Source of the DNA: Lantana camara
Lineage: Eukaryota > Streptophyta > Magnoliopsida > Lamiales > Verbenaceae
Direction: 5' to 3'
Assembly (NCBI GenBank): GCA_037501455.1
Contig: CM074858.1
Span: 97,994,001-98,058,000, forward strand
Length of the DNA stretch: 64,000 bases
Position 1 is the stretch's first letter. Each line of letters starts with the position of its first letter. The notes below the pieces were generated by a model. That model had not been told where the DNA came from, searched no databases, and worked only from the letters and a program-made list of their open reading frames with translations. Made by a program: the position numbers and the translations under genes. Below are positions 10,901 to 22,094 of the stretch, in pieces.

Positions 10901-10949
10901 GAGAAGATGGCAGAAATGGATGGAGGTAAAGGGTTTGGGGGTAATGACC

Positions 10950-11463
10950 CAAACCCTAATTACTCTTGCACTTTATTCCCAAATAAATGTCATTTTGTAC
11001 ATTGCCCCCCACAGTTTGAGCAGTCTATATTTAAACCCCTTGGAATTAATGACTCACCCAAAACAAGCCCTAAATTGACACAATGGATTTTTGATTGTGG
11101 GGCTACAGACACAATGACATTTGATGCCTCTGATATAATTAATCCCACCACTCCGGGAACATCTCATATCCAAACTGCAAATGGGGACTGGGTAGAAGTT
11201 AAACAAGAAGGATCAATTGCTATATCTCCGAAGATAAAACTGAGAAATTGTCTCTATATTCCTTCATTGTCTTGTAAACTTTTGTCTTTAAGTCATGTGA
11301 CGAAGGAATTAAACTGTGTGGTTCTGATATACCCTCACTTTTGCCTGATACAGGACATTCATACGAAGGAGATCATTGGGCGTGGTACTGAGCGGGATGG
11401 TCTCTACTATGTGGAAGAAATGAAATCTCCTTCTAAAGTTTTTCTGTCCAAAGGAACCACCTA
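10950..11463 (+). pseudogene. pol: Copia-2 protease and pre-integrase region
   Basis: This continues in frame with the second gag segment. The active-site motif WIFDCGATDTMTFD (about 11082-11120) is followed by the retropepsin-like body ending in LIQDIHTKEIIGRGTERDGLYYVE. The polyprotein stops at 11462-11464 just before the HKRLGHPS block, which continues in another frame near 11485. In the family this domain cleaves Gag-Pol in the particle. Confidence 0.85.
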
Positions 11464-11469
11464 GAAACA

Positions 11470-12385
11470 AATTTGGCTCTGGCACAAGCGTCTTGGACAC
11501 CCGTCTGTGGGGTATCTTAAGTTGTTATTTCTTACTTTGTTTAAAAACAATCCGAATTTGAGTTTTTGTTGTGAGACATGTTCAATTGCAAAAAGCCATA
11601 GAACTTCGTTTAAGCCCACCAACACTCGGGTTGAGTCTGTTTTTGGTCTTGTTCATTCAGATGTTTGGGGCCCAGCCCCGATTACGAATCAAAGTGGTTT
11701 TCGGTATTTTGTGATATTCATTGATGATTTTTCCCGTGTGACTTAGATTTATTTTTTGTGGCACAAATCTGAGGTCTTTGATACATTTGTGGCATTCTTT
11801 GATATGGTTCACACTCAGTTTAATAAGAAAATCAAGGTTCTTCGCTCGGACAATGGGCGAGAATATGTTAACCAACAAATGGCAGCATTCACAAAGAAAC
11901 ATGGCCTCATCCACCAAACAACCTGTCCCAATACACCCCAACAGAACGGCGTGGCCGAACGAAAAAACCGAACCCTACTAGAGATAACCCGTGCCCTCTT
12001 GACAGAGTCTCATGTACCAAACCATTTTTGGCCTGAGGCAGTCACCACTACAACCTACCTTACAAACAGACTACCCATAAAAATCCTTGACCGCCAAACA
12101 CCACTTTCGGTCTTCCAAACTCAATCCCCTGTTCCACAGTCTCTCACTCTGCCCCCATGGATCTTTAGATGCTCAGTCTACATTCATATTCCGAAAACAG
12201 AATGCACAAAGTTGGATCCCTGTGCAATGAAGTGTGTGTTTGTCGGCTATGCACCTTATCAGAAAGGCTATCGGTGCTATAACCCAGTCACACGCCGGAT
12301 CCACGTCACTATGGATTGTGAATTTGTGGAAACCGAGTACTTCTTTCAGCACCAGCATAGTGCTCAGGGGGAGACTCTCAGCTAG
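11470..12385 (+). pseudogene. pol: Copia-2 integrase, stop in core
   Basis: The zinc-binding part ends CETCSIAKSHRTSF. The catalytic triad residues are visible in HSDVWGP (about 11660), RSDNGREY (about 11850) and QQNGVAERKNR (about 11942). A TAG at about 11744 splits the core right after the conserved FIDDFSRVT. The C-terminal part runs to the 25-bp duplication at 12358, where the frame is lost. It would insert element DNA into the genome, but is inactive here. Confidence 0.9.
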
Positions 12386-12406
12386 TGCTCAGGGGGAGAC
12401 TCTCAG
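12358..12406 (+). repeat. 25-bp tandem duplication that breaks Copia-2 pol
   Basis: The unit TAGTGCTCAGGGGGAGACTC-TCAG occurs twice in a row (12358-12381 and 12383-12406) with one extra C between. The added 25 bp shifts the frame and brings an in-frame TAG, ending the upstream integrase frame. The reading continues in the frame of the RT segment. Confidence 0.9.
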
Positions 12407-12589
12407 TGACTCCCTATACTGGCTCAATGATCTCGACGCCGGTCCTTCTTCTGGTTCTGGTCAAAGCAGTGAAGAGCTCAGTACCACCACCAATCATCCT
12501 CCTCCGCATGATGTCCAAGATGAGGTAATTGAACCTGTAAGCCCTTCCCCCTCCTCTTTTACTCCGGTTTATAATGAAGTTATACCTGT

Positions 12590-13463
12590 AGTTACAGTTA
12601 ATCCTGCTTTAGATGATGTAGTAAACAACAGGTACAACTTACCCCCAAGAGCCAACAGGGGGGTTCCTCCAGCCCGATTCTCTCCTGATCAAACATCTCG
12701 CTCTAGCAGATATCCAGTGGGAAATATGGTCAGGGGGAGTATGTCTAAACCAGTGAAGGAGTTTTTGGGCAATCTCTATAAAGAGGAGGTCCCAAATACA
12801 GTACAGGAGGCCATTAAATGTGAAGAGTGGTGGAAAGCTATGAAAATAGAGATGGATGCCCTGGAAAAGAATGAAACTTGGGAAAAGTGTGAATTACCTC
12901 CAGGAAAGAGACCAGTAGGCTGCAAGTGGGTGTTTACCATCAAACACAAAGCAGACGAAACAATCGAGCGGTACAAAGCTCGACTAGTGGCAAAGGGGTA
13001 CACTCAAACATATGGAATTGACTATTCCGAGACCTTCTCTCCAATGGCAAAAATAGACACAGTTCGTGTTTTACTCTCAGTGGCAGCAAACAGGGATTGG
13101 CCTCTCCATCAGTTTGATGTGAAGAATGCCTTCTTACATGGAGATTTGGTAGAAGAAGTATATATGGAAGCTCCACCGGGATTCGCAGATCACTTCAGAG
13201 GGAATGACGTGCGCAGACTTCGGAAAGCCCTGTACGGGCTCAAGCAGTCCCCACGAGCGTGGTTTGGGAGGTTCACATTGGCTATGCAGAGGTATGGGTA
13301 TAAACAAAGCAACTCTGATCACACTCTATTCCTAAAACCCAGAGGAGGTCTTATCACGTGCCTGATTATATATGTTGATGACATGATAATTACTGGAAGT
13401 GACAAAGAAGAAATGGAGAGACTCAGGGAGAATCTGTTCAAAGAATTCGAGATGAAGGACTGA
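12590..13463 (+). pseudogene. pol: Copia-2 reverse transcriptase
   Basis: The copia RT (RVT_2) blocks are clear: GCKWVFTIKHK, RYKARLVAKGYTQ, IDYSETFSPMAK, QFDVKNAFLHGDL, LRKALYGLKQSPRAWF and the catalytic YVDDMIITGS (about 13370-13400). Catalytic residues are intact, but the frame hits TGA at 13461-13463. Downstream sequence resumes in the next ORF from about 13490 without loss of homology. It copies element RNA to cDNA in intact relatives. Confidence 0.93.
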
Positions 13464-14321
13464 GGAGGACTGAAATATTTCCTAGGGATTGAAGTGTTAC
13501 GATCCAAACAGGGGATCTTCATCTCTCAGAAAAAATATGTCCTTGACCTTCTAGCAGAAACAGGAATGGTGGATTGCAAACCAACAGATACTCCAATTCA
13601 AGTGAATCACAGACTCAGGGTAGAAGAGAATGGAGAACCCACAGAGAAGGACAGATATCAGAGATTGGTGGGGAAACTAATCTATCTATCTCACACTAGG
13701 CCCGACCTTGCTTATGCTGTGGGAGTTGTCAGTCAATTCATGCACCAGCCTCAGAAGGGTTATATGGAGGCTGTGATGAGAATAATACGATACTTAAAGG
13801 GCTCAGTAGGGAATGGAATCATGTTTGGAAGGCATGGCCACTTGGATATTGAGGTATACACAGATGCAGACTGGGCTGGGAACCCAAATGACAGGAGGTC
13901 CACCTCTGGATTTTTTACTCTGATTGGTGGAAACGTTGTGACGTGGGGGAGTAAGAAACAGAAAGTGGTGGCCCTGTCCAGTGCAGAAGCGGAATTTAGG
14001 GGAATCGCAAAGGTGGTGACCGAGGTCATATGACTGCGAAAATTGATGACCGAAATTGGCATGGCTCCAGGGGGACCGGGTCAGATAAAATGTGACAACA
14101 AAGCTGCGATCAGTATCTCAGAGAATCTTGTGCAACACGATAGAACCAAACATGTGGAGGTTGACAGGCATTTCATAAAGGAAAAATTGGAGAGTGGTGC
14201 CATTGAGCTTCCCTTCGTCAGATCAGAAGATCAGCTGGCTGACATTTTGACTAAAGCAGTGTCCCGGAACTTCTTCGAAGAAACATTAGACAAGTTAAGC
14301 ATTGACGACTCCATTACTTAA
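13464..14321 (+). pseudogene. pol: Copia-2 RT thumb and RNase H
   Basis: LDLLAETGMVDCKPTDTPI and YLSHTRPDLAYAVGVVSQFM are the conserved linker. RNase H is seen as VYTDADWAG, STSGFFTLIGGNVVTW, SSAEAEFRG, then after a TGA at about 14031 continues as KCDNKAAISISEN, KHVEVDRHFIKEK and DQLADILTKA. The single stop is the only break. The frame ends 12 bp before the polypurine tract. Confidence 0.92.
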
Positions 14322-14322
14322 C

Positions 14323-14333
14323 TTGAGGGGGAG
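14323..14333 (+). promoter_or_regulatory. Copia-2 polypurine tract
   Basis: TTGAGGGGGAG lies directly before the TGTTAG start of the 3' LTR. It is the typical plant copia second-strand primer. Confidence 0.92.
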
Positions 14334-14511
14334 TGTTAGAAGATACGTCTATTTTAGGATGTTATGTGATTACCTAAATTAGGTTATAATCAATCCCTGA
14401 CTTGTAGGGATTAGTTGCTATTTATCTAAGAGTTTCTCCATACTCTGTAATAAATCAATTCACGATGAATAACACAAGATTTCTTTCTTCCCTATTCCTC
14501 TGTACTTAACA
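14334..14511 (+). repeat. Copia-2 3' LTR (178 bp)
   Basis: It is about 97 percent identical to 9523-9701. Differences are AG/GT, C/A and two changes near CTTCTATATT/CTTCCCTATT, plus one T deletion. It is followed by the TSD copy TCGTG at 14512-14516. Confidence 0.95.
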
Positions 14512-14516
14512 TCGTG

Positions 14517-15065
14517 GACAAAATGGATCTTTGATGCTAGGATAATGTTGTTTGATCACTTTCAGAGTTAGCGTAATTGTTTGCAGATACTATGGTCAAT
14601 AATAATGAATTAAAACAAAATATCTAATATATATATATATATACAAACGAGTCAATACATTATAATAAAATTCAAAAGTAAAAAATATGCACGTCACTTT
14701 TTTAACCACTTTTTTTTGACTGAATTGTTCATCTTTTTCCGGTTATTTTGGTCTTTTTGTAGGAAAATATGATATCTGACGGGTTGAAGTTGAACATTTT
14801 TTTTTTTTTTTTGAACAATTGTCTTTTTTCGTCAATGTAGCTGATTTGATTTATTGTAATGTTAGATAATAGTTTCATGAGTAACTAAGTTTATAGTAGG
14901 GGTTTGAAGTTTATGTTAAAATATTGTGAGATCTGACTTTTTTAGATTTCAGCTTATAATATTATATTCTACTTGTCAGAATTTTTAATGAATTTATTTG
15001 CGTACCATGTACTACTGTACTCAGTCAATTTATCAACTAGTGTTAATTTGGTATTTGAAAAACGT
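14517..15065. other. AT-rich intergenic stretch, no gene seen
   Basis: It contains an (AT)n run at about 14625-14642 and poly-T tracts near 14800. I see no coding frame or transposon end. This is the pre-insertion sequence shared with the left flank of Copia-2. Confidence 0.5.
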
Positions 15066-15114
15066 GACGATCAATACTTTTTTTTTTTTTTTGACAACCA
15101 GCCAAACGGGCCAA

Positions 15115-15700
15115 CTAAACACAACCCTCGAGAATCAAATCAAAAACAAATATCGGACTATTTAACGAGCCAACGTAGGCCGAAACCGCATTACGAGTCA
15201 ATTTATGGGCTACTAAAAGAGCACCAGGTCTAGTAAAAGAAAATCGAACTTGCTGGAAGCATCTGCAAATGAGTTTTATGTCCAAAACAAGATTATCAAT
15301 ATCCGAGAGATCTTCATCACCAATAAGAAGGCTGTTAATAAGATCCAAAGAGTCACCTTCAAGGATAACCTTTCTCCAACCAAAATCTCGGTCGAAGATA
15401 GCCGCGGAGAGGGTAGCTTTGGCTTCCGCAACTGCTGGATCAACCATGTTGCGTCATACATCCGTCTTCCATCCTAGGCACTTGCCGTCAAAGTCCCACG
15501 CCACCACACCAATGCCAATCGATCTTCTCTCCACGAAAATGGTCCCATCGAAATTGATTTTAACCCACCTACGTTCCGATCGATGCCACCTATGATTCAT
15601 AGGTGGCTGTTGCTGAAGGGTCAGCTCCTCATCAATGGTGGTGTGAATTAACAGATTTTCCATCGCAAAACTCAGAACTTCATGAGGCTGTCTAATCATA
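15115..15700 (-). pseudogene. LINE RNase H domain and 3' end
   Basis: The minus strand reads RRWVKINFDGTIF and VVAWDFDGKCL (first catalytic Asp region), then AEAKATLSAAIF and VILEGDSLDLINSL (catalytic Glu and Asp region), ending near ARPGAL-type C-terminal sequence. One frameshift lies near 15.45 kb. The end of the frame runs into the poly(A) tail at 15078-15094. Typical of plant L1 ORF2 C-termini. Confidence 0.85.
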
Positions 15701-15702
15701 TC

Positions 15703-16068
15703 TTCTACCCGCTTCTTGATCCTGTGGGACTAAATTTCTCGAGAGATAGATGGAGTTCTTCACGAAGTTCGAAAGAAAGGAATAAAAAAGAGTTTCTCTA
15801 TCGCCTCCTCGTTTTGAGACATTATGGCTTTTGGGTCGACCTCGGTAACAAATGCCCGCGTGTTTTAACGAGAACACCGAAAAAACCTAATTCAGCTCTA
15901 CGTAAGATAGGCAAGGTACAGTTGAGCAATAAACATGATATATTTACTCATATTCCAGGCGAAGGTCATAATTCTCAGGAACATTTTAAGGTCTTAATAA
16001 GAGGAGGTAGAGTAAAAGATTTGCCAGGTGTGGAATCCTATTGTATTCAAGGAGTCAGGCCATAAAAT
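15703..16068 (+). pseudogene. rps12: Mitochondrial-type ribosomal protein S12 fragment inserted in the LINE
   Basis: The plus strand at about 15853-16060 reads [36 protein letters not shown] and [14 protein letters not shown]. The [11 protein letters not shown] wording is that of plant mitochondrial S12, not plastid S12 (which reads IPGIGHNLQEH). The N-terminal third and the C-terminal tail after QGVRP are missing, and several conserved residues are changed. It is therefore a pseudogene of a small-subunit ribosomal protein. LINE coding sequence on the opposite strand resumes on both sides (zf-RVT from 16069, RNase H to about 15700). I infer nuclear mitochondrial DNA captured during LINE insertion or break repair. 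The frame 15682-16065 is open but starts in LINE sequence. Confidence 0.85.
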
Positions 16069-16902
16069 GATAACCAGTTTACCTCCGGCATCCCTATCTA
16101 ATTCCTTCAAAGCCTGCTGTAATCCAACCTGGAAATCAGAAGCTATCCCATGTACTACCCACCATGGAAGCTATGAAATCACCCATATTTATCGCGCAAA
16201 AGGGCAATTTACCAGAGCATGAGGAAGGTCCTCAGTTGCATCTTCACAAATGGGGCAACCCTCTTCCACACTACAATGGCGGTATTTCAAGAAAGCACCT
16301 GTTAGCAAGATTCCATGACAACATGCCCACACAAAATTCTTGATCTTTGGTTGAGCCTGGAGTTTCCATATCTCGCCCCAAATAGGGTGATGAGTGGAGG
16401 AGGGAGAGGCTCGTTGTCGGGCAGCTAGATCCATTACAATGTGGTAAGCACTCTTCAGCGAAAATGTACCATTTTTATTAAAGTGCCAAACCAATAAGTC
16501 ATCTCAAATCGTAGACCCAAGCAGGATACTAAGAATCATGGTGGCATCCCGTTCCTGAACTACATTTCTAACTAGTCGTCATCCCACTTCATAAGACCCG
16601 GCTTAAGGAGATCCGCACCCATTCTGGACATAAAGAAGCATCCGGTCTAAAAGAAGGCCTGTAATCAAGGTTCTGAGGTAGCCAACAATCCCTCCAAATA
16701 TATATACTCGTATCGTTGCTAACCCGCCATCTCGAACCCGCAGCCACCAAGTACCGAGCCTCATACAAGCTTCTCCAATTGAAAGATGGAGAGCACCCCA
16801 AAGAAGCATCCCACACTTCCGAGTTTGGGAAATAGCAAGCCTTAAGGATCTGGCTAATAAGGTTATCCGACTTATGCACGATCCTTCACAGTTGCTTAAC
16901 AA
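16069..16902 (-). pseudogene. LINE zf-RVT and RT C-terminal region
   Basis: The minus strand of 16189-16494 reads GTFSLKSAYHIV, WGEIWKLQAQPKIKNFVWACCHGILLT and CPICEDATEDLPHALVNCPFAR. This is the zinc-binding RT-associated domain with its C-x2-C...H...C pattern. Upstream, 16589-16902 carries the IWRDCWLP and ISQILKACYFPNSE blocks in two overlapping frames, so there are frameshifts. Confidence 0.85.
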
Positions 16903-17308
16903 GAATAGCTAAGTTGAATAATTTAAGCGGTGTAAAACCTAAGGCACCAGCTCCTTAACTATGGCACAACTTAGACTAGGCGATCCAATGAACTTTTCTA
17001 GCATCTTAACTATTCCACCAAAATTGAGAATTAGAGGATTCCATATTGATTATAAGGTTATTCGGGAGGAGGAAACAGTTTATTGTGTAAGTAGGAATAG
17101 CCTGAAGCACGACCTTAATGAGAATCTCTTTGCCCACTTTGGATAAGAACTTTTCAGAATAACACCAAATACGCCGTTAACCTCTGTTTAGAACACTCGA
17201 AAAAAACCTCTTTCTGGGACCTCCCCACTATCGAAGGAAGTCCTAGGTAGAGGTCCAACTTGTCAACACAATGAACACTAACTAATCTGACGAACTCCAT
17301 TCGTCTTC

Positions 17309-17668
17309 TTATTTTACATTATTGTTGAATACGATGAAAGATTTATGACAGTTGATATTTTGGCCCGAAAGGGTCCTGTAACGGTCCAAAACCTCGCAAA
17401 TACACTGCATAGCCTCGTGGTTAGCTTGGCCACATATCAAGGTATCATCTGCGAACAAGAGATGAAAAACACAGGGAGTATTTTGACAGACAACAATGCC
17501 CTTCAAATTCGCAGCCATCTAGCTCAAAGGAATAAGAGACTGGAGAAATGCAAGTCGTAATACGGTATATAAAGGAAGGGAAAAACCTAATTTGATCAAC
17601 AACCGTTCCACGAACCGCCATTCGACACGATTATAAGCTTTGCTCATATCGAGCTTCAGGATAAAACC
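17309..17668 (-). pseudogene. LINE reverse transcriptase, catalytic part
   Basis: The minus strand reads FILKLDMSKAYNRVEW near 17.6 kb, then VFHLLFADDTLICGQA (about 17440-17470), the FADD catalytic motif of LINE RT, and LSGQNINCHKS. Sequence between these blocks is shortened compared with intact LINEs, so an internal deletion is likely. The N-terminal half continues at 21042 beyond the solo LTR. Confidence 0.88.
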
Positions 17669-20600
17669 TGTAGCACCTCCCCAACACTACAACCCCCGCA
17701 CCGTAATAATCCCCAAGTGGTGTTTAGACCCAACACTCAGGAAATACTATGGCGAACGGCCAAGATAATACATTAGTGAGTGCATGTCACAGTGCAGCGG
17801 AAGATAAAGAGATTCAAACTTTGCCAATGAACGGGAGGATAACGTGTAAAGAACAAGGATTATCATTGTTGATCAAAGTGGTTCGCAAATGAGTACAACA
17901 GGATGACATGCAAGGATAAAGTATGAGATAGTTTATTTATAGGGAGAGGCTCAAGATAGTGTACTCTTAGGAGCAATCCTGACCTATAAGTTGTGACACC
18001 TTAAAGCTTTAAGATGCCGCTAGTGTCGTTTCGTTGATTCCTGAAATCACGTATTTTAAAGCAGGCGAGAGGGTTAGTCAAAGTGACTAAGTGAAGGGGG
18101 TATGATAGTTTATTTATATACGTATATATATTTATATGATCAAGGAGATCTTGATCTAAAATATTAGCAATAGAATATAACAAATATGAAACGGTTCATG
18201 ATATGTGTAAAACGGGGTTAGGGGTAGTTTGGAATATTTGTAGATATATAAACCGTTTGTAACAAGACTTTAATGCCCGCAAGCTAGGCCCTCCATCCGT
18301 AACACCTTAAAACAGGATAAAACAGTAACGGCATTGATCAAGACACCGATACTTCAATAAGATCACGTATGATAAGAACTCTGCTACTCCTTGGTGTCAA
18401 TAAGGGAGCAAACCCTAGAGACCATGAACACGATTCAGCAGGTAGCTATCTCTCCCACATCCCTTGGTGTGGAGTAACTAACCTCCAATTAAACCACTAC
18501 CAAGAGGTGGTAGCGGTCCGTATCACCAATAATACCCTCGGCCCGATACCTTCTGGGTAATTGCTCGATACGGCTGCGTGCCGGGGCCCATAACATGAAT
18601 CAAGAAATAATATTTTGCTTGCGTAACCCGGACTCAATGTTTTGATAAAGTGGACTTAGACTATATAACATCCTAGTAAAACGTTGATTCCGGCATGAAA
18701 GTATTTTTCCCCTTTGAAGGGATATTGTAGTATAGTATTATGTATATAAGGTAAGAAATCGTAAATAATAGGTAGGCTTGAAAATAATTTTATATAGATA
18801 TATATGTATAGGCATGATTCCAGTTTAAAGCATTTTAGCCCTCACCTATACCGGTAGTTAGACATTGTAATGTGGATTCCAGTGTGCCTGAAAGTATTAA
18901 CTACTATAGGCTTAGGACTAGGTTCTTTATTCTAATCAAATAAATACATAAAGTACATAATATTCTAATCAAATAAGATACATAATATGTAACATGTTAG
19001 AGAATTCTTGTAACATATTAGAGAATTCCTAGTAAACCCTAATTTTAACTGTTAAGGGAATTTAATTAATCAATTAGGTTTTAATGAATTCTTTAACTAC
19101 TTAAATATTTATTAATCACATTATGATCCTAATTAGAATATTAGAAAGGAAATTTAAGGTTTAATTCGACAATGTAGGTTAGGTTTTGAAATTAGTTTAC
19201 AATTTATCAATTTTTGGAATAATTCGGATAAAATCTTTCTTCAAAAATTCCAAAACCTATTTTATAATAATTTCTAAAATTAATTGAATATATGTTGACC
19301 AAAAAGTCAAAATTACTATTGAAAACATTTACTATTCAAATTCTTATGAATTAAACACTTTATCACATAAAATCGAACACACACACACACACACACACAC
19401 TCTATCACACGTGCACATCATTTTGATTCAAGAATATTATTAACATATTCTTAGACTTATTATGGTGTTCATATTATTTCATGATCATATTTATTAATTT
19501 CTAAGTTCATAACACATAATTAAACTTAAAATGTAGCACTTTATGTAACTTTAATCATAAATTAATTCTAAATAAATTATTCTAGGCATGAATTTAATCA
19601 AACAAGATCATAAATATTTAAATACATAATCACAATATATCATATCATAATTCATGCGTTTAGTAAAATAAAATTCTATAATGTAGACACATTGCACATA
19701 AAACTAACAATTATGCACATATTTCATAAAATAAAATTTCTAAAACATAATTTAAATAAACCTAGGCATGCTATAACTTTATTATACTAAGAACATTATA
19801 TAAAACATGAAATAATAAAAGAAAACAACACACCTTAGAGAGAGAGAGAGAGAGGGTTTGGCCGTGAGCTCTGGAGAGGAAAAGAGTGATTTGTGTATGA
19901 ATTTTGTGATCAAGTCTAAGGTATTTATAGGTATGGTTTGGGGGCTCAAGGTGCAATTTTGGATAGTTAGATGTGTGAGTCATGGTTTAGAGTAAGCTAG
20001 GTGTATTTATTAGAGTGGTAAGGTGTATACTTAGATGTGTAAGTGATGTAAGTGCATATGTATACATATATTATGTAATAAATACATCATAATAAAATAA
20101 ATCTAAAATAGGGTAAAAATAATAATGAAAACATAGGAGAATATTCAGATTTTAGTCTGAAAGGGTAAAAGTTTCCAAAAAAAAGAGGATTGAAAGGGCT
20201 TTCCGATGGTAATAAACACTTAACGTTTAAACGTCTAACTTTAAAGTAGTACACGTTTGGAATTTTGAAAAATATGATAAAATTTGTAAAACGAAGCTAG
20301 GATGTGAATTAATTTCCGAGAAAGTGTTCACGATTCATAAAATAATTTAAGGATTATTTTGAATACAATATTGGATACCAAATGTTGTACGGTTTAAAAG
20401 TTAGTTTTTACGGCTGGAATAGTACTTTAGGAAAAATAGGAAAAATTTATAAAACAAGCTAGCATTTGAAATAAGGTTTGGAAAAGGTCTTATAATTCAT
20501 AAAATAATTCAAGGATCATTTTGGTTATAATATTGGATAGGGAAAACGTTAAAATTCGAAAATCACTAAATTAGGGCAAAACTAGGGTTTCTAGCCGGTT

Positions 20601-21041
20601 TTGGTTATTACGGGAGCTACGATGAGATTTAGGGTTTGGGAATGATATCATAATTCATAAAATTTCATAAGGATTCATTTGAACCTAATATTTGATAGGT
20701 AAAAGTGCCCCGATAAATTTCTACGTTTGTGAAGTAAATGGTAACTAGGGACCTAATGGTAATTTTTGACAAATAATATTCAAAGTGTGTTCTGAGGTAA
20801 CAAAAGCTAAGATATGAATCCGAAAAATGTGAAATATGATTTTCTAAGGTTTCATAAGGAATATGTGAAGATTTTGACTTGGTGAATGAATAGTGATATG
20901 AGTCTTGTAATGAAATAACATTCAATAGTCGAGGCATAAAGGCACATTGTTCACATAAAATGAAATGCATAATGAGTTGATGCTTCCTTCTAATATTTGA
21001 TTTACCTATTTTTTCTTTGCCCCGAAATCCTGGATGTTACA
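17669..21041 (-). repeat. Solo gypsy LTR, 3.37 kb, inserted in the LINE RT
   Basis: On the minus strand it starts TGTAACATCCAGGATTTCGG at 21041 and ends GGAGGTGCTACA at 17669. The LINE RT frame continues directly on both sides (KEGCF and GFILKLD), which proves insertion. Flanking 5-mers TGTTT and GGTTT match at 4 of 5, probably a mutated TSD. No internal retrotransposon coding sequence is present, so it is a solo LTR left by LTR-LTR recombination. Its ends resemble LTR-A/B (TGTAAC...GGTGCTACA), so it may be a related lineage. It contains (AC)n at about 19378-19400 and (AG)n at about 19837-19854. No genes inside. Confidence 0.85.
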
Positions 21042-22086
21042 AAACAACCCTCTTTTCCTGTGTTCTTACGCTTCAAAAAATGATTAATCTCAAATGCAAC
21101 CAGAACATTATCACTGATGAGACGATTGTAGATAAAAACACATTGGTTATGAGAAATAAAAACTATCAAGCAAAGGTTTGATATGATTAGCCAAGGCTTA
21201 TGAAGCTATTTTGTAAACCACATTGCAAAGACTAATGGGTCTAAATTGGGTAATAATCTCCGGATTTTACATTTCGGGATAAACACAATATGGGTAAAGT
21301 TAAGCTACTTATAAAAACTCCTATTATTCAAAAAATCCAACATGTAACAAACCACATCCCGCCCCACAATATCCTAATAATGCTGGAAAAAATAAAGGGG
21401 AAAGCCATCTGGGCCCCGGGATTTGAGAGGGTACATATTCTTAAGAGCACAGGTTACCTCATCGGGGTGAGAAGGGAAGAAGGAGTTTGTTTCCCATGTC
21501 ATCACTTATCCTACGAGGAACCTATCGGATACCATCATCAATCTTCATGTCCGAGCAACGGTTCGAGGCAAAGATATCCCCGCAGTAGTTCTCGATAATC
21601 CTCTAAATCCCCTATTGAAAAGTGCATCTACCATTATCATCACACAAAGCTTTAATATGGTTGTTCCTTTCTATTTGTTTTGCTTTCGAGTGGAAGAATT
21701 CGGTATTCTTATTACCTTCCTGAAGCCATTGGGTCTTAGCCCGCTGCTTCCAAGCTATCTCTTCTTGGAGTAGGATGGATTCAATTTTCAAACGCAACCT
21801 CTGAGTCTCTTCTTTGGTTTTCAGAGTAATATCACACTCCTTAAGATGTTTGAGCCGTTCTTTCAAAAACTCCAAGTCATTATCCTTCGAATTCCGAATA
21901 CGTTTGTGCCAATTAAGGAGGATAATTTTGTAATTTTTTGCTCCATCCAGGACAGTCGCTATGGCAGAATTTTCCAGTGAATTTCCCCACGCCTTCGTAA
22001 TGATGTTGTGACAATCATCGGACTTAACCCAGCATGCCTCGAAACGGAAAGGTCGAGTCTTCTTCTGACGCTAACTGCACTGGTGG
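21042..22086 (-). pseudogene. LINE ORF2 region between endonuclease and RT, and RT N-terminus
   Basis: The minus strand at 21612-21875 reads EEIAWKQRAKTQWLQEGNKNTEFFHSKA, a very typical plant L1 block just upstream of RT. Downstream (about 21.1-21.6 kb) are broken frames corresponding to IPKI-type and KNTGKEGCF RT blocks. Several frameshifts and stops make it non-functional. Confidence 0.85.
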
Positions 22087-22094
22087 GTCAGGGA

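Larger units (their letters stand above)
9523..14511 (+). mobile_element. Copia-2: complete Ty1/copia retrotransposon, coding region broken
   Basis: Both LTRs (9523-9701 and 14334-14511), the primer-binding site, the polypurine tract and a flanking 5-bp TSD TCGTG (9518-9522 and 14512-14516) are present. The element is therefore structurally complete at 4,989 bp. Domain order is Gag, protease, integrase, RT, RNase H, which defines copia. The LTRs differ by about 5 substitutions and one indel over 178 bp, so it is fairly recent. The polyprotein has frameshifts near 10.3 kb and 12.36 kb and stops near 11.74, 13.46 and 14.03 kb, so it cannot make a full Gag-Pol. Confidence 0.95.

Noticed and set aside
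15682..16065. Open frame as a functional nuclear rps12 gene
   Set aside because: The N-terminal third and the C-terminus are missing, no targeting peptide is visible, and the frame begins in antisense LINE sequence.
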